A stretch of DNA of 64,000 nt from Oceanicella sp. SM1341 (GCF_003448965.1 NZ_QRGC01000001.1:248001-312000); one strand, 5' to 3'. Counted from the stretch's first letter, positions 8,198-18,588 are shown. Numbers and translations: made by a program. Notes: generated from the sequence alone by a model not told the origin.

Positions 8198-10063
8198 TCA
8201 GCCCCGCACGGGCGCGCGCGCGCAGAGCACGTGGACCGGGGCCGGCTCGGCGTAGAGGTCCTCCACCAGCTCCTTGCGGGCGGCGAGCACGGCGCGCTGG
8301 TTGATCGAGCCCTTGTCGGTCATCTCGTGGCGGTCGATGGAGGGCGGCTCGGCGGCCACGGTCACCCGGGAGACGAGGGTGGAGGAGCCGGTAGCGCGCT
8401 CGGCGAGCCGGCCGATGCCCTCGCGCACCGCCGCGACCAGCGCGGGATGGCGGGCGAGCTCGGCCTCCCCGGCCGCCTCCAGCCCCGGCGCCACCTTGCG
8501 CGCCGCGTCCACGTCGAGGAACAGGATCGCGCCGATATGCCCGCGGTCGAGCCCGGTCAGCACCGCGTCGCGCACGTAGGGCGCGAGGCCGTGGATGAGC
8601 TGGCTGCGCACGGCGGCGAAATTCACCCAGGTGCCGGTGGAGAGCTTGAAATCCTCCGTCACCCGGCCGTCGAAGAGAAAGCCCTTCGAGACATCGCCGG
8701 GGTCGACCATCTTCAGCGCGTCGCCGATGAGGTAGTAGCCCTCCTCGTCGAAGCTCTCGGCGGTCTTGTCGGGCTGGCGCCAGTAGCCCGGCGTGATGGA
8801 GGGGCCGCGCAGGCGCAGCTCGTGCTTCTCGCCGTTGGGCACCAGCTTGATGTCGAGCCCCGCGGCCGGCAGCCCCACCTCGCCCGGCCGGCCCACCGGC
8901 CAGGTGGTGGTGAAGGCGAAGGGCGCGGTCTCGGTGGAGCCGTAGCCGGTGACGATCATGATCTTCTCGCCGATCGTCTCCATCGCGTAGGCCTCGAGCT
9001 GGTCCCACACGTGCTGCGACAGGCTCGCACCCGCGTATTGCAGCAGCTTCACGCGCGAGAAGAAGGTCTCGCGCAGCGCCTTCGAGCGGCCCAGGTGCTC
9101 GCACAGCATCTCGTAGCCCTTGGGCACGTTGAAATAGATGGTCGGCGCCACCTCGGCGAGATTGCGCACCGTCTTGTCGATGCCCTTCGGCGTGGGCGCG
9201 CCGTCGTCGATGTAGAGCGTGCCGCCGTTGTAGAGCGCCATGCCGAAATTGTGGTTGCCGCCCGCAGTGTGGTTCCAGGGCAGCCAGTCGACCAGCACGG
9301 GCGGCTCATGGGCGATATAGGCCCAGGCCTCGGCCATCATCTGCTGGTTGCAGGCCAGCATGCGCTGGGTGTTGATCACCGCCTTGGGCATGCCGGTGGA
9401 GCCGGAGGTGAAGAGGAATTTCGCCACCGTGTCGGGGGTGACGGCAGCATGGCGGGCGTCGACCTCCGCGCCTGCGGGCAGTGCCTCGAGCGCCTCCACA
9501 TGCGTGCCGCCCAGCCCCGCGCTGTCGCCCGCGTGGAGCAGCGCCATGCCCGCCCCCACCGCGGCGAGCGCCGGGGCGAAGGGGCCGGTGTCCTGCACGA
9601 AGAGCGCGCCGGGGGTGATGAGCCCCAGCACGTGGCGCAGCTTGGCGTAATCGGTGGAGACAAGCGAATAGGCCGGCGAGACCGGGGCGTAGGGCACGCC
9701 GGCGATCATCGCGCCGAGCGCCAGCAGCCCGTGGTCGATGGAATTGCCCGAGAGGATGGCGAGCGGCCGCTCCGGCCCCAGGCCGAGGTCTATCAGCCCC
9801 TGAGCGATGTTGCGCGCCCGCGCCCGCGTCTCGGCGAAGGTGAGCTGCCGCCAGGCCCCGCCCTCGCCGCTGCGGTCGGCGAGGAAGAGCTGGTCCGGGC
9901 GCTCGACGGCCCACTGGTCCAGCCGGTCGGTGATGGCGCGGGGGTAAGGGCCAAGCGTGCGGCGCGAGCGCATGTGCAGAACGCCGCCGGGCGCCTCGCT
10001 CAGGCTCACGTCCATGTCGCCGAGCAGCACCGGGCGCAGCCCGGGCAGCGAGATGAGCGGCAT
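8198..10063 (-). CDS. fcs: Feruloyl-CoA (hydroxycinnamoyl-CoA) synthase
   Basis: 621 residues, ANL superfamily. It should activate ferulate, p-coumarate or caffeate with ATP and CoA, the first step of lignin-monomer catabolism. The AMP-binding P-loop is LFTSGSTGMPKAVINT, the adenine motif is GYGSTETAP, and YLIGDALKMVD with FDGRVTEDFKLSTGTWV is the C-terminal hinge. The N-terminal RRTLGPYPRAITDRLDQWA and YAPVSPAYSLVS are typical of the Fcs subgroup rather than general acyl-CoA ligases. No enoyl-CoA hydratase/lyase or vanillin dehydrogenase gene lies nearby. A perfect MarR-type palindrome sits 35 bp upstream. Confidence 0.85.
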   Translation of the reverse strand: MPLISLPGLRPVLLGDMDVSLSEAPGGVLHMRSRRTLGPYPRAITDRLDQWAVERPDQLFLADRSGEGGAWRQLTFAETRARARNIAQGLIDLGLGPERPLAILSGNSIDHGLLALGAMIAGVPYAPVSPAYSLVSTDYAKLRHVLGLITPGALFVQDTGPFAPALAAVGAGMALLHAGDSAGLGGTHVEALEALPAGAEVDARHAAVTPDTVAKFLFTSGSTGMPKAVINTQRMLACNQQMMAEAWAYIAHEPPVLVDWLPWNHTAGGNHNFGMALYNGGTLYIDDGAPTPKGIDKTVRNLAEVAPTIYFNVPKGYEMLCEHLGRSKALRETFFSRVKLLQYAGASLSQHVWDQLEAYAMETIGEKIMIVTGYGSTETAPFAFTTTWPVGRPGEVGLPAAGLDIKLVPNGEKHELRLRGPSITPGYWRQPDKTAESFDEEGYYLIGDALKMVDPGDVSKGFLFDGRVTEDFKLSTGTWVNFAAVRSQLIHGLAPYVRDAVLTGLDRGHIGAILFLDVDAARKVAPGLEAAGEAELARHPALVAAVREGIGRLAERATGSSTLVSRVTVAAEPPSIDRHEMTDKGSINQRAVLAARKELVEDLYAEPAPVHVLCARAPVRG

Positions 10064-10097
10064 CGTTTCCTCCCAAGGATTCTTGTTCTGGTATTTT

Positions 10098-10114
10098 TGT
10101 TATTGTGTATAACA
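10098..10114. promoter_or_regulatory. MarR-type operator, copy 2 (fcs promoter)
   Basis: TGTTAT-TGTGT-ATAACA, a perfect 6-bp inverted repeat with a 5-bp spacer. On the minus strand it covers TATACA, a likely -10 of fcs, with TTGATC upstream at a short spacing. It matches copy 1 at 7102-7118 in all but one base of the two half-sites. This suggests joint repression by the MarR protein encoded at 7627. Confidence 0.65.
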
Positions 10115-10217
10115 GTAATGGGAGTCGATCAAGCGATTTGCCGGGCCGCCGCGCAACAGGCTTGCCCCGCGCGGCCCTGGTCGCGCAGCATCCTTTCGCC
10201 CGGGGGAAGCCTGGGGT

Positions 10218-11117
10218 TCAGCCGGCGGCGGCAGTGGCGGGTTTGACCGGGATCACGTCGACCGCCTGCTTGGTCTGGTGGCCGCCGAAGGTGCGCAGCA
10301 CGCCGATCACCGGGGCGACATCGGCATAGTCGCGCCCGTGGCCCACGGTGATGTGGTCGGTGCCGGTGACCATGTCGTTGGTGGGGTCGAAGCCGATCCA
10401 GCCGGCGGCGTCGCCGCACCAGGCCCGCACCCAGGCGTGCATGGCGTCCGCCCCCTCGAGGCGCTCCTGCCCGGCCGGGGGCTCGGTGCGCAGGTAGCCG
10501 CTCACGTAGGCGGCGGGGATGCCGAGCGAGCGCAGGGCCGAGATCATCACATGGGTGAAGTCCTGGCACACGCCGCGCCTCTGGTCGAAGGCCTGGCGGG
10601 GCGTGGTGTCGACCTTCGTCGCCTCGGGGTCATAGGTGAAATCGTCATGGATGCGCGAGGTGAGGCGGCGCACGGTCTCGATCACGCTCTCGCCGGGCAC
10701 GAGGGTCTCGCGCGCATAGGCGGCGATGCTGCGGTCGAGCACGACGCGCGGCGAGGCGGCGAGGAAATGATGCGGCGAGTCCGGGCCCAGCGAGGTGAGG
10801 GCCGCGAGCTCGGCGCCGAGCTCGGCCGGCCCGCCCGAGAGGTCGTAGCCCTGCTCCACCGGCTCCACCTGCACCCGCGCCTGCATTCCGATCTCCAGCG
10901 CCTCGTGCGGCTCGCGGAAGGCGATGGACGAGTAGCAGTTGCCGTAGAAATCCGTGCCCTCCTCGCGCTCGGCCGGCTGCGGCGTGACGGTGACCGAGCC
11001 CGCCACCAGCCGCTGCAGCCCGGGGATGTTGAGCGGCAGCACCCGCACGATGTGCCGCCCGCCGGCCACCGGGGCCTCGTATTCGTAGCTGATGGTCAGG
11101 CGGAGGTCATAGAGCAT
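10218..11117 (-). CDS. Transglutaminase-like cysteine protein (short form)
   Basis: 299 residues. An N-terminal beta domain (Bact_transglu_N, MLYDLRLTISYEYEAPV) is followed by a transglutaminase core with the triad visible as C184 in RRGVCQDFTH, H227 in MHAWVRAW and D244 in GFDPTND. Bacterial members act as proteases or amide-bond enzymes; the substrate is unknown. The frame is open upstream, but the ATG at 11117, 4 bp after the preceding stop, is the homologous start. It is the last gene of a three-gene operon with an ATP-grasp/alpha-E protein and a large DUF2126 transglutaminase. There is no signal peptide, so it is cytoplasmic. Confidence 0.9.
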   Translation of the reverse strand: MLYDLRLTISYEYEAPVAGGRHIVRVLPLNIPGLQRLVAGSVTVTPQPAEREEGTDFYGNCYSSIAFREPHEALEIGMQARVQVEPVEQGYDLSGGPAELGAELAALTSLGPDSPHHFLAASPRVVLDRSIAAYARETLVPGESVIETVRRLTSRIHDDFTYDPEATKVDTTPRQAFDQRRGVCQDFTHVMISALRSLGIPAAYVSGYLRTEPPAGQERLEGADAMHAWVRAWCGDAAGWIGFDPTNDMVTGTDHITVGHGRDYADVAPVIGVLRTFGGHQTKQAVDVIPVKPATAAAG

Positions 11118-11121
11118 CGGG

Positions 11122-13479
11122 TCAGGCCATGTAGGTCGTGGAGAGCTGGTTGGAGAGCGACCAGATATCCTCGGCGAGCGTGTGCAGATACTCCTGCGTG
11201 AGGTCCTCGGGGGTCTGGACGGCGAGCCCGGCATGGGTGCGGGTGACCGCGCGCATCAGCGGTGACATCTGGCCATGCACGAGCGCGCTGGGCAGGAGCT
11301 CCACCTGCTCGCGGATCTCGTCGAGCTGGTAGAGGATGGAGCGCGGGTTCAGCCGGTCGAGGGCGAGGAGGTCGAGCACGGTGAGCGGCTGGGTGGCCAC
11401 CGAGTAGCGGCGGCGGTGGGTCATCACGCTGTCGGCGATCTCCACCACCATGTCCTGGGCGCCCTCGGGCGCGTCCTCCGCGGTCATGTGGGCGAGCAGC
11501 CGGGTCATGTGCAGGCTGCGCTCCAGCCCGCGGCCGATCACGAGGAAGCGCCAGCCGGTGAAGCGGTACATGTTCTCGTGCAGGAGGCCGGCGAAGCCCG
11601 CGAGCTTGCGCAGCAGCACCGTGGCGGCGCGGGTGGCATCGTCGCCCGGCTGCACCCGGGTGCGGAACTCGCGCAGCGTGCGGGTGAGGTCGTTGAGCGC
11701 CAGCCAGCCGTCGACCGAGAACCGGTCGCGGATGTGGCTGGCGGAGGTGAGCGCGCTTTCCACGTTGGCCAGCAGCCCGTCGGGGATGGCCTGGTCGACG
11801 TCGATGTCGATGCCGGCGAGGTATTCGCTGACATGGGCGAGCAGCGGCGCCTGCGGCTCGTCGAACTCGGCGAGGCGGGCGTGCCAGGCGCGCAGGATGC
11901 GCAGCGTGGCCTCGGCCCGCTCGATGTAGCGGCCGAGCCAGTAGAGATTGTCCGCCGCCCGGCTGGGCAGCGAGCCGGCCGAGAGCCTCGTGATGCCGGT
12001 CTGGTCGCGCGGCAGGAGGGTGGGTTTCTCCACCGGCCCGTCGCTCACCACCCAGACATCGGCCGCGTTGCCGCCGCGCTGCATGGCGATGGCGGTGGGG
12101 TCGGGGCTGGAGCCGATGCGCGCGAAGCCGCCGGGCATGATCTTCCAGCCCGAGGCGGTGCGGGCGGCGAACACGCGCAGGCTCATCGGCCGGGGCACGA
12201 GCTGGCCGTTCACGTAAGCGGGCGTGGTGGAGAGGGTGACCGCCTCCTGCCCCACCAGCTTCTCGCCCTCCTTCGCGATCCAGCTGCGCGCCGCGTCCTG
12301 CGCCTGCTCGCGCATGGTCGCGCCCAGCATGGTGGCGCGGGTGTCGTCGAAGGGGAGCCTCGTGGAGAGCGCCGGGCCGATCATCATCCGCTCGAGGTTC
12401 TGCATCACCAGCGCGCGCTCGGCCGGCTGGCCGCACCACCAGGTGGCGATGGAGGGCATCGCGAGGTCCTCGCCCATCAGCGCGCGGGAGAGGGCGGGCA
12501 TGAAGGCGAGCATCGCCCGCAGCTCCAGCACGCCCGAGCCGAGGGCGTTGATCATCGTGAGCCCGCCGTGGCGCAGCGCGCTCACGAGGCCGGGCGTGCC
12601 GATATGGCTGTTCTGGTTGAGCTCCAGCGGGTCGGCGAAATTCGAGTCGAGCCGGCGCCAGAGCACCTCCACCGGCTTCAGCCCGGCCACGGTGCGCACC
12701 ATGGCCCGGCCGTCGACCACCGTGAGGTCCTCGCCCTCCAGCAGCATGAAGCCGAGGTAGCGGGCGATGTAGGCGTGCTCGAAATAGGTCTCGTTGAGCG
12801 GCCCGGGCGAGAGGATGCCAACCCGCCCGTCCATGCTCTGGCGCAGGCCCTGCATGGTGTCGCGGAACTCGCCGAAGAAGCCGGCCAGCCGGTGGACGTG
12901 CATGTCGGCATAGGTGTCGGTGAAGGCGCGGGCGGTGGCCACGCGGTTTTCCAGCGCGAAACCGGCGCCGGAGGGGGCCTGGGTGCGGTCGCCCAGCACC
13001 CACCAGGCGCCGTCCGGGCCGCGGCCGATCTCGAAGCAGCAGAAATGCAGGAAATGCCCGCCCGCCGGCCGTACCCCCACGAGGGGCCGCAGGTATTCCG
13101 GCGAGGCGGCGATCAGCCCGGGCGGCAGGTGGCCGTCACGCACCAGGGTGCCGGGGCCGTAGATGTCGGCCACCACGCGCTCGAGCAGCTCGGCGCGCTG
13201 GGTGAGCCCGGCGACGATGCCCTGCCACTCCCGCTCCTCGATGAGCACGGGGATGTGCGACAGCGGCCAGTCGCGCTCGCGCGTCGCGGTGTCGCCGTAG
13301 ATGCGGTAGAACACGCCCGCATCGCGCAGGTACTGGTCGGCCCGGTCGAAACGCGCCTCGATCTCGGCACGGCTCTGCCCCTCCAGCGCTGCCACGAAGG
13401 CGCGCCAGACCGGGCGGATGCGGCCATCGACATCCACCATCTCGTCGGGCACGCCCGGCAATGGTCGGTACCCTGCCAT
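11122..13479 (-). CDS. Circularly permuted ATP-grasp + alpha-E fusion protein
   Basis: About 785 residues. The N-terminal half is a circularly permuted type 2 ATP-grasp domain (PLPGVPDEMVDVDGRIRPVW near the start; ILSPGPLNETYFEHAYIARY and GGLTMINALGSGVLE in the core). The C-terminal third, from about residue 500, is the all-helical alpha-E domain (SRAADNLYWLGRYIERAEAT). Such fusions are predicted to be peptide or amide ligases whose product is handled by the neighbouring transglutaminases. An upstream ATG at 13524 would add 15 residues; the start at 13479 matches where similarity to family members begins as I know them. It is central to a three-gene operon. Confidence 0.88.
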   Translation of the reverse strand: MAGYRPLPGVPDEMVDVDGRIRPVWRAFVAALEGQSRAEIEARFDRADQYLRDAGVFYRIYGDTATRERDWPLSHIPVLIEEREWQGIVAGLTQRAELLERVVADIYGPGTLVRDGHLPPGLIAASPEYLRPLVGVRPAGGHFLHFCCFEIGRGPDGAWWVLGDRTQAPSGAGFALENRVATARAFTDTYADMHVHRLAGFFGEFRDTMQGLRQSMDGRVGILSPGPLNETYFEHAYIARYLGFMLLEGEDLTVVDGRAMVRTVAGLKPVEVLWRRLDSNFADPLELNQNSHIGTPGLVSALRHGGLTMINALGSGVLELRAMLAFMPALSRALMGEDLAMPSIATWWCGQPAERALVMQNLERMMIGPALSTRLPFDDTRATMLGATMREQAQDAARSWIAKEGEKLVGQEAVTLSTTPAYVNGQLVPRPMSLRVFAARTASGWKIMPGGFARIGSSPDPTAIAMQRGGNAADVWVVSDGPVEKPTLLPRDQTGITRLSAGSLPSRAADNLYWLGRYIERAEATLRILRAWHARLAEFDEPQAPLLAHVSEYLAGIDIDVDQAIPDGLLANVESALTSASHIRDRFSVDGWLALNDLTRTLREFRTRVQPGDDATRAATVLLRKLAGFAGLLHENMYRFTGWRFLVIGRGLERSLHMTRLLAHMTAEDAPEGAQDMVVEIADSVMTHRRRYSVATQPLTVLDLLALDRLNPRSILYQLDEIREQVELLPSALVHGQMSPLMRAVTRTHAGLAVQTPEDLTQEYLHTLAEDIWSLSNQLSTTYMA

Positions 13480-13533
13480 GGCCGCCCCCCCGTCAGTCCT
13501 GTCCTTCTCCGGCGATCCCGTCATCTCTGCCCA

Positions 13534-16500
13534 CTACACGAACGCCGCCCGCCTGAGGTCGAGCGTATGCGGAAATTCCGCGTGCGGCACCTCCTCCGCG
13601 AAGCCGAACGCGCCGGGGCTGTGCCCCCTCGCCTCGAACCGCGCCAGACGCCGTGCCTCCGCTTCGTTCCCGTTTACCGGGAACGTGTCGTAGCTGCGGC
13701 CCCCGGGATGTGCAACGTGATACACGCAGCCGCCCACGGAGCGCCCCGACCAGCGATCGTAGAGGTCGAAGGTAAGCGGTGTGTTCACGGGCAGCACCGG
13801 ATGCAGGCCCGAGGGCGGCTGCCAGGCCTTGTAGCGCACGCCCGCCACCGAGACGCCCGGGCTCACCTCGCGCAGCGGCACCTTGCGGCCGTTGCACAGC
13901 ACCACGTGGCGCGCGGGGTTCAGCCCCTCGGCGCGCAGCTGCAGCCGCTCCACCGAGCTGTCGGTGTAGCGCACCGTGCCGCCGATGATCCCCTCCTCGC
14001 CCATCACGTGCCAGGGCTCCAGCGCCTGGCGCAGCTCGAGGGTGACACCCTCGTAGGCCACCTCGCCGCAGAAGGGGAAGCGGAACTCGGCCTGGGCCAC
14101 GAACCACTGCGGGTCGAGGTCGAAGCCATGCGCGCGCAGGTCGGCCAGCACGTCGAGGAAATCGGCCCAGACGTAATGCGGCAGCATGAACCGGTCATGC
14201 AGCGCCGTGCCCCAGCGGGTGAAGGAGCCCTGCACCGGGTTCTGCCAGAAGCGGGCGATGAGCGCGCGGATCAGCAGCTGCTGGGCGAGGCTCATGCGCG
14301 GGTGCGGCGGCATCTCGAAGCCGCGGAACTCCACCAGCCCCAGCCGGCCGGTGGGCCCGTCGGGGGAGAACAGCTTGTCGATGCAGATCTCGGCGCGGTG
14401 GGTGTTGCCGGTGACGTCGATCAGCAGGTTGCGGAACAGCCGGTCGGTGAGCCAGGGCAAGGGCGGCTCGCCCTGCCCCGGTGCGGGCACCTGGGCGAGG
14501 GCGATCTCGAGCTCGTAGAGCCCGTCATGCCGGGCCTCGTCGATGCGCGGCGCCTGGCTGGTGGGGCCGATGAACAGGCCGGAGAACAGGTAGGAGAGCG
14601 CCGGGTGCCGCTGCCAGTAGAGCACCATGGATTTCAGCAGGTCCGGCCGGCGCAGGAACGGGCTGTCGAGCAGCGTGGCGCCGCCCACCACCACGTGGTT
14701 GCCGCCGCCCGTGCCGCCGTGCTTGCCGTCGATCATGAACTTGTCGGCGCCGAGGCGCGACTGCCGGGCCTCCTCGTAGACCGCCTCGGTGGTGGCGACG
14801 CATTCCTCCCAGCTGCCCGCGGGGTGGATGTTCACCTCGATCACCCCGGGGTCGGGCGCGACGCGGATCACGTTGAGGCGCGGGTCATGCGGCGGCGCGT
14901 AGCCCTCGATATGCACCGGCAGGCCGAGGCGCTCGGCCGCGGCCTCGGCGGCGGCGACGAGGTCGAGGTAGTCCTCCACCCGGCTCACCGGGGGCATGAA
15001 CACGCAGAGGCGCCCGTCGCGCGGCTCCACCGTCAGGGCGGTGCGCACCACGCCGTCGACCTCGCTCATCACCTGCTCGGAGCGCCGCTCTCCCGGTGTG
15101 TCGGGGGTGAAGCGCGCCTCGGCCTGGCCGGTGGCGCCGCGGGGCGGGCGCGGGTCCGGCAGGGTCTCGGGGATCTCGGAGGGGTCGGCGGGGTTGATGT
15201 AGGGAAAGCGCGCCGGGGTGACGAAGGGCAGCGAGCCCAGCGGCAGCCGGTAGCCCGCCGCACTGTCACCGGGCACGAGGAACAGCCGGCCGCGGCGGAA
15301 GCGCCAGCGCTCGGACTGCCAGGAGGGCCCGCGGGCCCTCGCGTTCCAGCGCTGCACGGGCAGAGCGTAGCCGGTGGGCTCGGTGAGGCCGCGCTCGAAC
15401 ACCTTGGCGATGCGCATGCGCGCCTCGGGGTCCTTCAGCTCCGAGTTTGCGGGGTCGACGTTGTCGGGGAGGTTCGCCTCCTTCACCAGCCACTCGGCGG
15501 GGTCCTCGTAGGCGGCGGCGATGTTTTGCTCGGGCAGGTCCAGCTCGGCGGCGATCTCTCCCAGCAGCGCACGGGCCTGCTCGGGGCCGACGCCGGCATC
15601 GGCGCTTTCGCGGGCGATGAGATCGGGGTTGCGCCAGATCGGCTTGCCGTCACGCCGCCAGTAGAGCGAGAAGGTCCAGCGCGGCAGGGTCTCGCCGGGA
15701 TACCACTTGCCCTGGCCGTAATGCAGGAAGCCGCCCGGCGCGAAGCGCTTGCGCAGCCGGCGGATCAGCTCGTCCGCCCGGTCGCGCTTGGTGGGGCCCA
15801 CGGCGGCGGTGTTCCACTCGGCACTCTCGAAATCGTCGATGGAGACGAAGGTGGGCTCGCCCCCCATGGTGAGGCGCACGTCGCCGGCCTTCAGCGCCGC
15901 GTCCACCTTGTGCCCCAGCGCGTTCAGCGCCTCCCAGGCCTCCTCCGAATAGGGCTTCGTGATGCGCGGATGCTCGGAAACCCGCGAGACCTTCATGTCG
16001 AAGGCGAAATCCACCTCCGCGGGCTCGGCCATGCCGGAGATCGGTGCCGCGTTTCGGTAATGCGGCGTGGCGGCCAGCGGAATGTGGCTCTCGCCGGTCA
16101 GCAGGCCCGAGGTGGGGTCGAGCCCCACCCAGCCGGCCCCGGGCAGGAACACTTCCGCCCAGGCATGCAGGTCGGTGAAGTCATGGTCGGTGCCGGAGGG
16201 GCCGTCGAGCGCCTCCACGTCGGGCTTGAGCTGGATCAGGTAGCCCGAGACGAAACGCGCGGCAAAGCCGAGGTGGCGCAGGATCTGCACCAGCAGCCAG
16301 GACGTGTCGCGGCACGAGCCCTTGCGCAGCTGCAGCGTGTCGTCGGGGGTCTGCACCCCCGGCTCCATGCGGATGATGTAGCCGATGTGCTGGCTGAGCG
16401 CGAGGTTGATCGCCACCAGCATGTCGAGCGTGCCCTGACCCTTCTCCAGCGCCAGCCCCTCGACGTAGGCGCGCAGGCGCGGGCCGTCCTGGTCGACCCG

Positions 16501-16854
16501 GCTGTAGATCGAGAGATCCTCCACCAGCTCGGGCGGATACTCGAAGGGCCATTTCTGCGCCACGTCCTCGAGGAAGAAGTCGAACGGGTTGTACACCGTC
16601 ATGTCGGCGACGAGGTCGACCTCGATCTTCAGCTCGGTCACCGGCTCGGGGAAGACGAAACGCGCCTGGTAGTTTCCGTACGGGTCCTGCTGGAGGTTCA
16701 CGAAATGCTCCGCCGGAGAGACCTTGAGCGAATGGCTCAGCACGCCGGTCTTGGAATGCGGCGCCGGGCGCAGCCGGATCACCTGCGGGCCGAGGCGGAT
16801 CGGCCGGTCGTACTTGTAATGCGTGAGATGATAAATGCTGGCCTTGATAGACAT
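13534..16854 (-). CDS. Large transglutaminase-like protein with DUF2126
   Basis: 1106 residues. It has an N-terminal Bact_transglu_N region (about 1-90), a transglutaminase core with C181 (KGSCRDTSW), H230 (DLHAWAEVF) and D246 (GLDPTSG), then a very large DUF2126 region from about residue 300 to the end with [15 protein letters not shown] near its middle. DUF2126 resembles a glutamine-synthetase-like or amidoligase fold in published genome-context analyses. The ATG at 16854 follows AGGGGG; the open frame runs upstream to 16923. It is first in the operon, with 54 bp before the ATP-grasp gene start. Confidence 0.9.
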   Translation of the reverse strand: MSIKASIYHLTHYKYDRPIRLGPQVIRLRPAPHSKTGVLSHSLKVSPAEHFVNLQQDPYGNYQARFVFPEPVTELKIEVDLVADMTVYNPFDFFLEDVAQKWPFEYPPELVEDLSIYSRVDQDGPRLRAYVEGLALEKGQGTLDMLVAINLALSQHIGYIIRMEPGVQTPDDTLQLRKGSCRDTSWLLVQILRHLGFAARFVSGYLIQLKPDVEALDGPSGTDHDFTDLHAWAEVFLPGAGWVGLDPTSGLLTGESHIPLAATPHYRNAAPISGMAEPAEVDFAFDMKVSRVSEHPRITKPYSEEAWEALNALGHKVDAALKAGDVRLTMGGEPTFVSIDDFESAEWNTAAVGPTKRDRADELIRRLRKRFAPGGFLHYGQGKWYPGETLPRWTFSLYWRRDGKPIWRNPDLIARESADAGVGPEQARALLGEIAAELDLPEQNIAAAYEDPAEWLVKEANLPDNVDPANSELKDPEARMRIAKVFERGLTEPTGYALPVQRWNARARGPSWQSERWRFRRGRLFLVPGDSAAGYRLPLGSLPFVTPARFPYINPADPSEIPETLPDPRPPRGATGQAEARFTPDTPGERRSEQVMSEVDGVVRTALTVEPRDGRLCVFMPPVSRVEDYLDLVAAAEAAAERLGLPVHIEGYAPPHDPRLNVIRVAPDPGVIEVNIHPAGSWEECVATTEAVYEEARQSRLGADKFMIDGKHGGTGGGNHVVVGGATLLDSPFLRRPDLLKSMVLYWQRHPALSYLFSGLFIGPTSQAPRIDEARHDGLYELEIALAQVPAPGQGEPPLPWLTDRLFRNLLIDVTGNTHRAEICIDKLFSPDGPTGRLGLVEFRGFEMPPHPRMSLAQQLLIRALIARFWQNPVQGSFTRWGTALHDRFMLPHYVWADFLDVLADLRAHGFDLDPQWFVAQAEFRFPFCGEVAYEGVTLELRQALEPWHVMGEEGIIGGTVRYTDSSVERLQLRAEGLNPARHVVLCNGRKVPLREVSPGVSVAGVRYKAWQPPSGLHPVLPVNTPLTFDLYDRWSGRSVGGCVYHVAHPGGRSYDTFPVNGNEAEARRLARFEARGHSPGAFGFAEEVPHAEFPHTLDLRRAAFV

Positions 16855-16983
16855 GGTCCCCCCTGAACTGGACCGGCAGAGGAAACCACAGTCTTCGCAA
16901 CCGCACCATCCTGTTTCTTGCACGATTCCACTCGGGTATTCCGCAACCGGGGCCGGCGCGCGCCCGCGGGGGCGCGGCCGGGA

Positions 16984-18588
16984 TCAGGGCATGTCGTCGT
17001 CCTCGGTGGTGTCTTCCTGCACCGGGCCGGAGCCGTCCTCCGGCCCCTCGGCCGGCACGTCCACCGGCGGGGCGGGCAGCGCGCCGGGATCGGTCGCGAA
17101 GGTGTCGTAGCCGAGGAAGCCGTTCACCCGCCAGATCGAGTAATCGAACTCCCGGTCGACATGGGTTGCGAACACCCCCTCGTCGATCCGCTCGGAGGAG
17201 GCGAAATGCCGGGCGATGCGCGCGCCGTCGCCGAGCGTGACCAGCAGCATCGGCCCGTTGCGCTCGCCCTCCGTGAGGCTCGCGACCATCTCGTAATGGT
17301 TGCTCACCATGCCCTCGGGGTTCCACACCCTGATGGCGCTGGGCGGCAGGGCGGCGAGGAAGGAGCATTCCGCCAGCCGGCGCCGGTCGTTCGAGAGCAG
17401 GGTCTCCACCCCGGTGTCCTCCATCGCGAGGATCACCCGCTCGCAGAAGGGCGGCCCGATGCGCACCTTCTTGTAGGGGTCGCCCGCGCGCGGCAGGCCG
17501 GTGCCCCACTGGCTGTAGACCGCACCCGCGCTCCACAGCAGCACGGTGGCCACGGCGCCGATGACGAGATGCGCCATCAGCCCGCGCCGCCAGCCCCGCC
17601 GGGTGAGGAAGCAGGCGGCGATGATCGAGCCCGCCACGTAGCAGGGCGCGGCCCAGTTCGCGTTGGCCCCGCCGTTGAGCGACTGCACGCACATGGCGAG
17701 GAACAGCGGCGCGGTGAGCCAGAACAGCAGCCGCTTGCGCCACTCGCCCCGCCATTCGCGCCACTGCGCCGCGGCCCAGAAGATGGCCACGAGGAAGATC
17801 GGCCCGATCACGCCGGCCTGCGCGCCGATGAACTCCGGCAGCCCGCCGAAGGAGATGCCCTGCCCGGTGTCCGCGTTCTCGCCCAGATGCGCGACGGAGG
17901 CGAAGCGGTGCACCCCGAGCCAGATCAGGTTCGGCGCCCAGACCAGCAGGAAGCAGCCCGCCGCCAGCAGCGGCCCGCGCCAGGTCCGCGCCCCCTCGCG
18001 GGAGAAGAGCGCATAGCCGATGGCCCCGCCAGCAAAGGCGATGGCGGTGTATTTCGCCAGCATGCCCGCGCCGAGCGACAGGCCGAGCACGGCCCACCAG
18101 GCCCACGGCTCCGGCGTCTTCTTCGTGCGCTTGAGGGTGAGGATGCGGGTGAGCGCGTAGAGCGCGCCGGCCCAGCCCAGCATCATCAGCGGGTCGGTGG
18201 TCATCAGCCCGGCCGAGACCGTGACCCCCGGCGCCGCGAGATAGCCCAGCCCGGCCCAGAAGCCGGTGCGCGCGTCGAACAGCCGCCGGCCGGAGGCGAA
18301 GATCAGCCAGGCGATCCAGGCATGCACCAGCGGCACGAAGAAGCGCAGGCCGAAGAGCGTGTCGCCGAACACCTCGGTGGAGAGGCGGATGGCCCAGGCC
18401 ACCAGCGGCGGCTTGGAGTAATAGCCGAAGGCGAGGGCCTCGCCATAGGTCCAGTACTGTGCCTCGTCGAAATGCGCCGGGATCACGCCGGAGGCGTTGA
18501 ACAGCTCGCGCAACAGCGTGATGGCGGCGATGGAGACCAGCAGCCACCCCAGCCAGACATTCTCGGCGATCTTGCGTTTCTTGGCCAT
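16984..18588 (-). CDS. GT39/ArnT-like membrane glycosyltransferase
   Basis: 534 residues of an inner-membrane glycosyltransferase of the PMT/ArnT type. The acidic loop after the first membrane helix (ASGVIPAHFDEAQYWTYGEA) carries the expected catalytic aspartate-glutamate and is followed by about ten hydrophobic helices. It should transfer a sugar from a polyprenyl-phosphate donor to a periplasmic acceptor such as lipid A or protein. The C-terminal 30 residues are an acidic, proline-rich tail (ending EDDDMP). It lies 129 bp downstream of the DUF2126 start on the same strand, and I see no linked donor-synthesis gene. Confidence 0.8.
   Translation of the reverse strand: MAKKRKIAENVWLGWLLVSIAAITLLRELFNASGVIPAHFDEAQYWTYGEALAFGYYSKPPLVAWAIRLSTEVFGDTLFGLRFFVPLVHAWIAWLIFASGRRLFDARTGFWAGLGYLAAPGVTVSAGLMTTDPLMMLGWAGALYALTRILTLKRTKKTPEPWAWWAVLGLSLGAGMLAKYTAIAFAGGAIGYALFSREGARTWRGPLLAAGCFLLVWAPNLIWLGVHRFASVAHLGENADTGQGISFGGLPEFIGAQAGVIGPIFLVAIFWAAAQWREWRGEWRKRLLFWLTAPLFLAMCVQSLNGGANANWAAPCYVAGSIIAACFLTRRGWRRGLMAHLVIGAVATVLLWSAGAVYSQWGTGLPRAGDPYKKVRIGPPFCERVILAMEDTGVETLLSNDRRRLAECSFLAALPPSAIRVWNPEGMVSNHYEMVASLTEGERNGPMLLVTLGDGARIARHFASSERIDEGVFATHVDREFDYSIWRVNGFLGYDTFATDPGALPAPPVDVPAEGPEDGSGPVQEDTTEDDDMP

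Noticed and set aside
11275-16866. A rightward open frame of more than 1800 codons opposite the ATP-grasp/transglutaminase operon
   Set aside because: It is antisense to well-conserved genes, has the His/Arg/Gly/Ala-rich composition typical of shadow frames in GC-rich DNA, and contains no recognisable domain.
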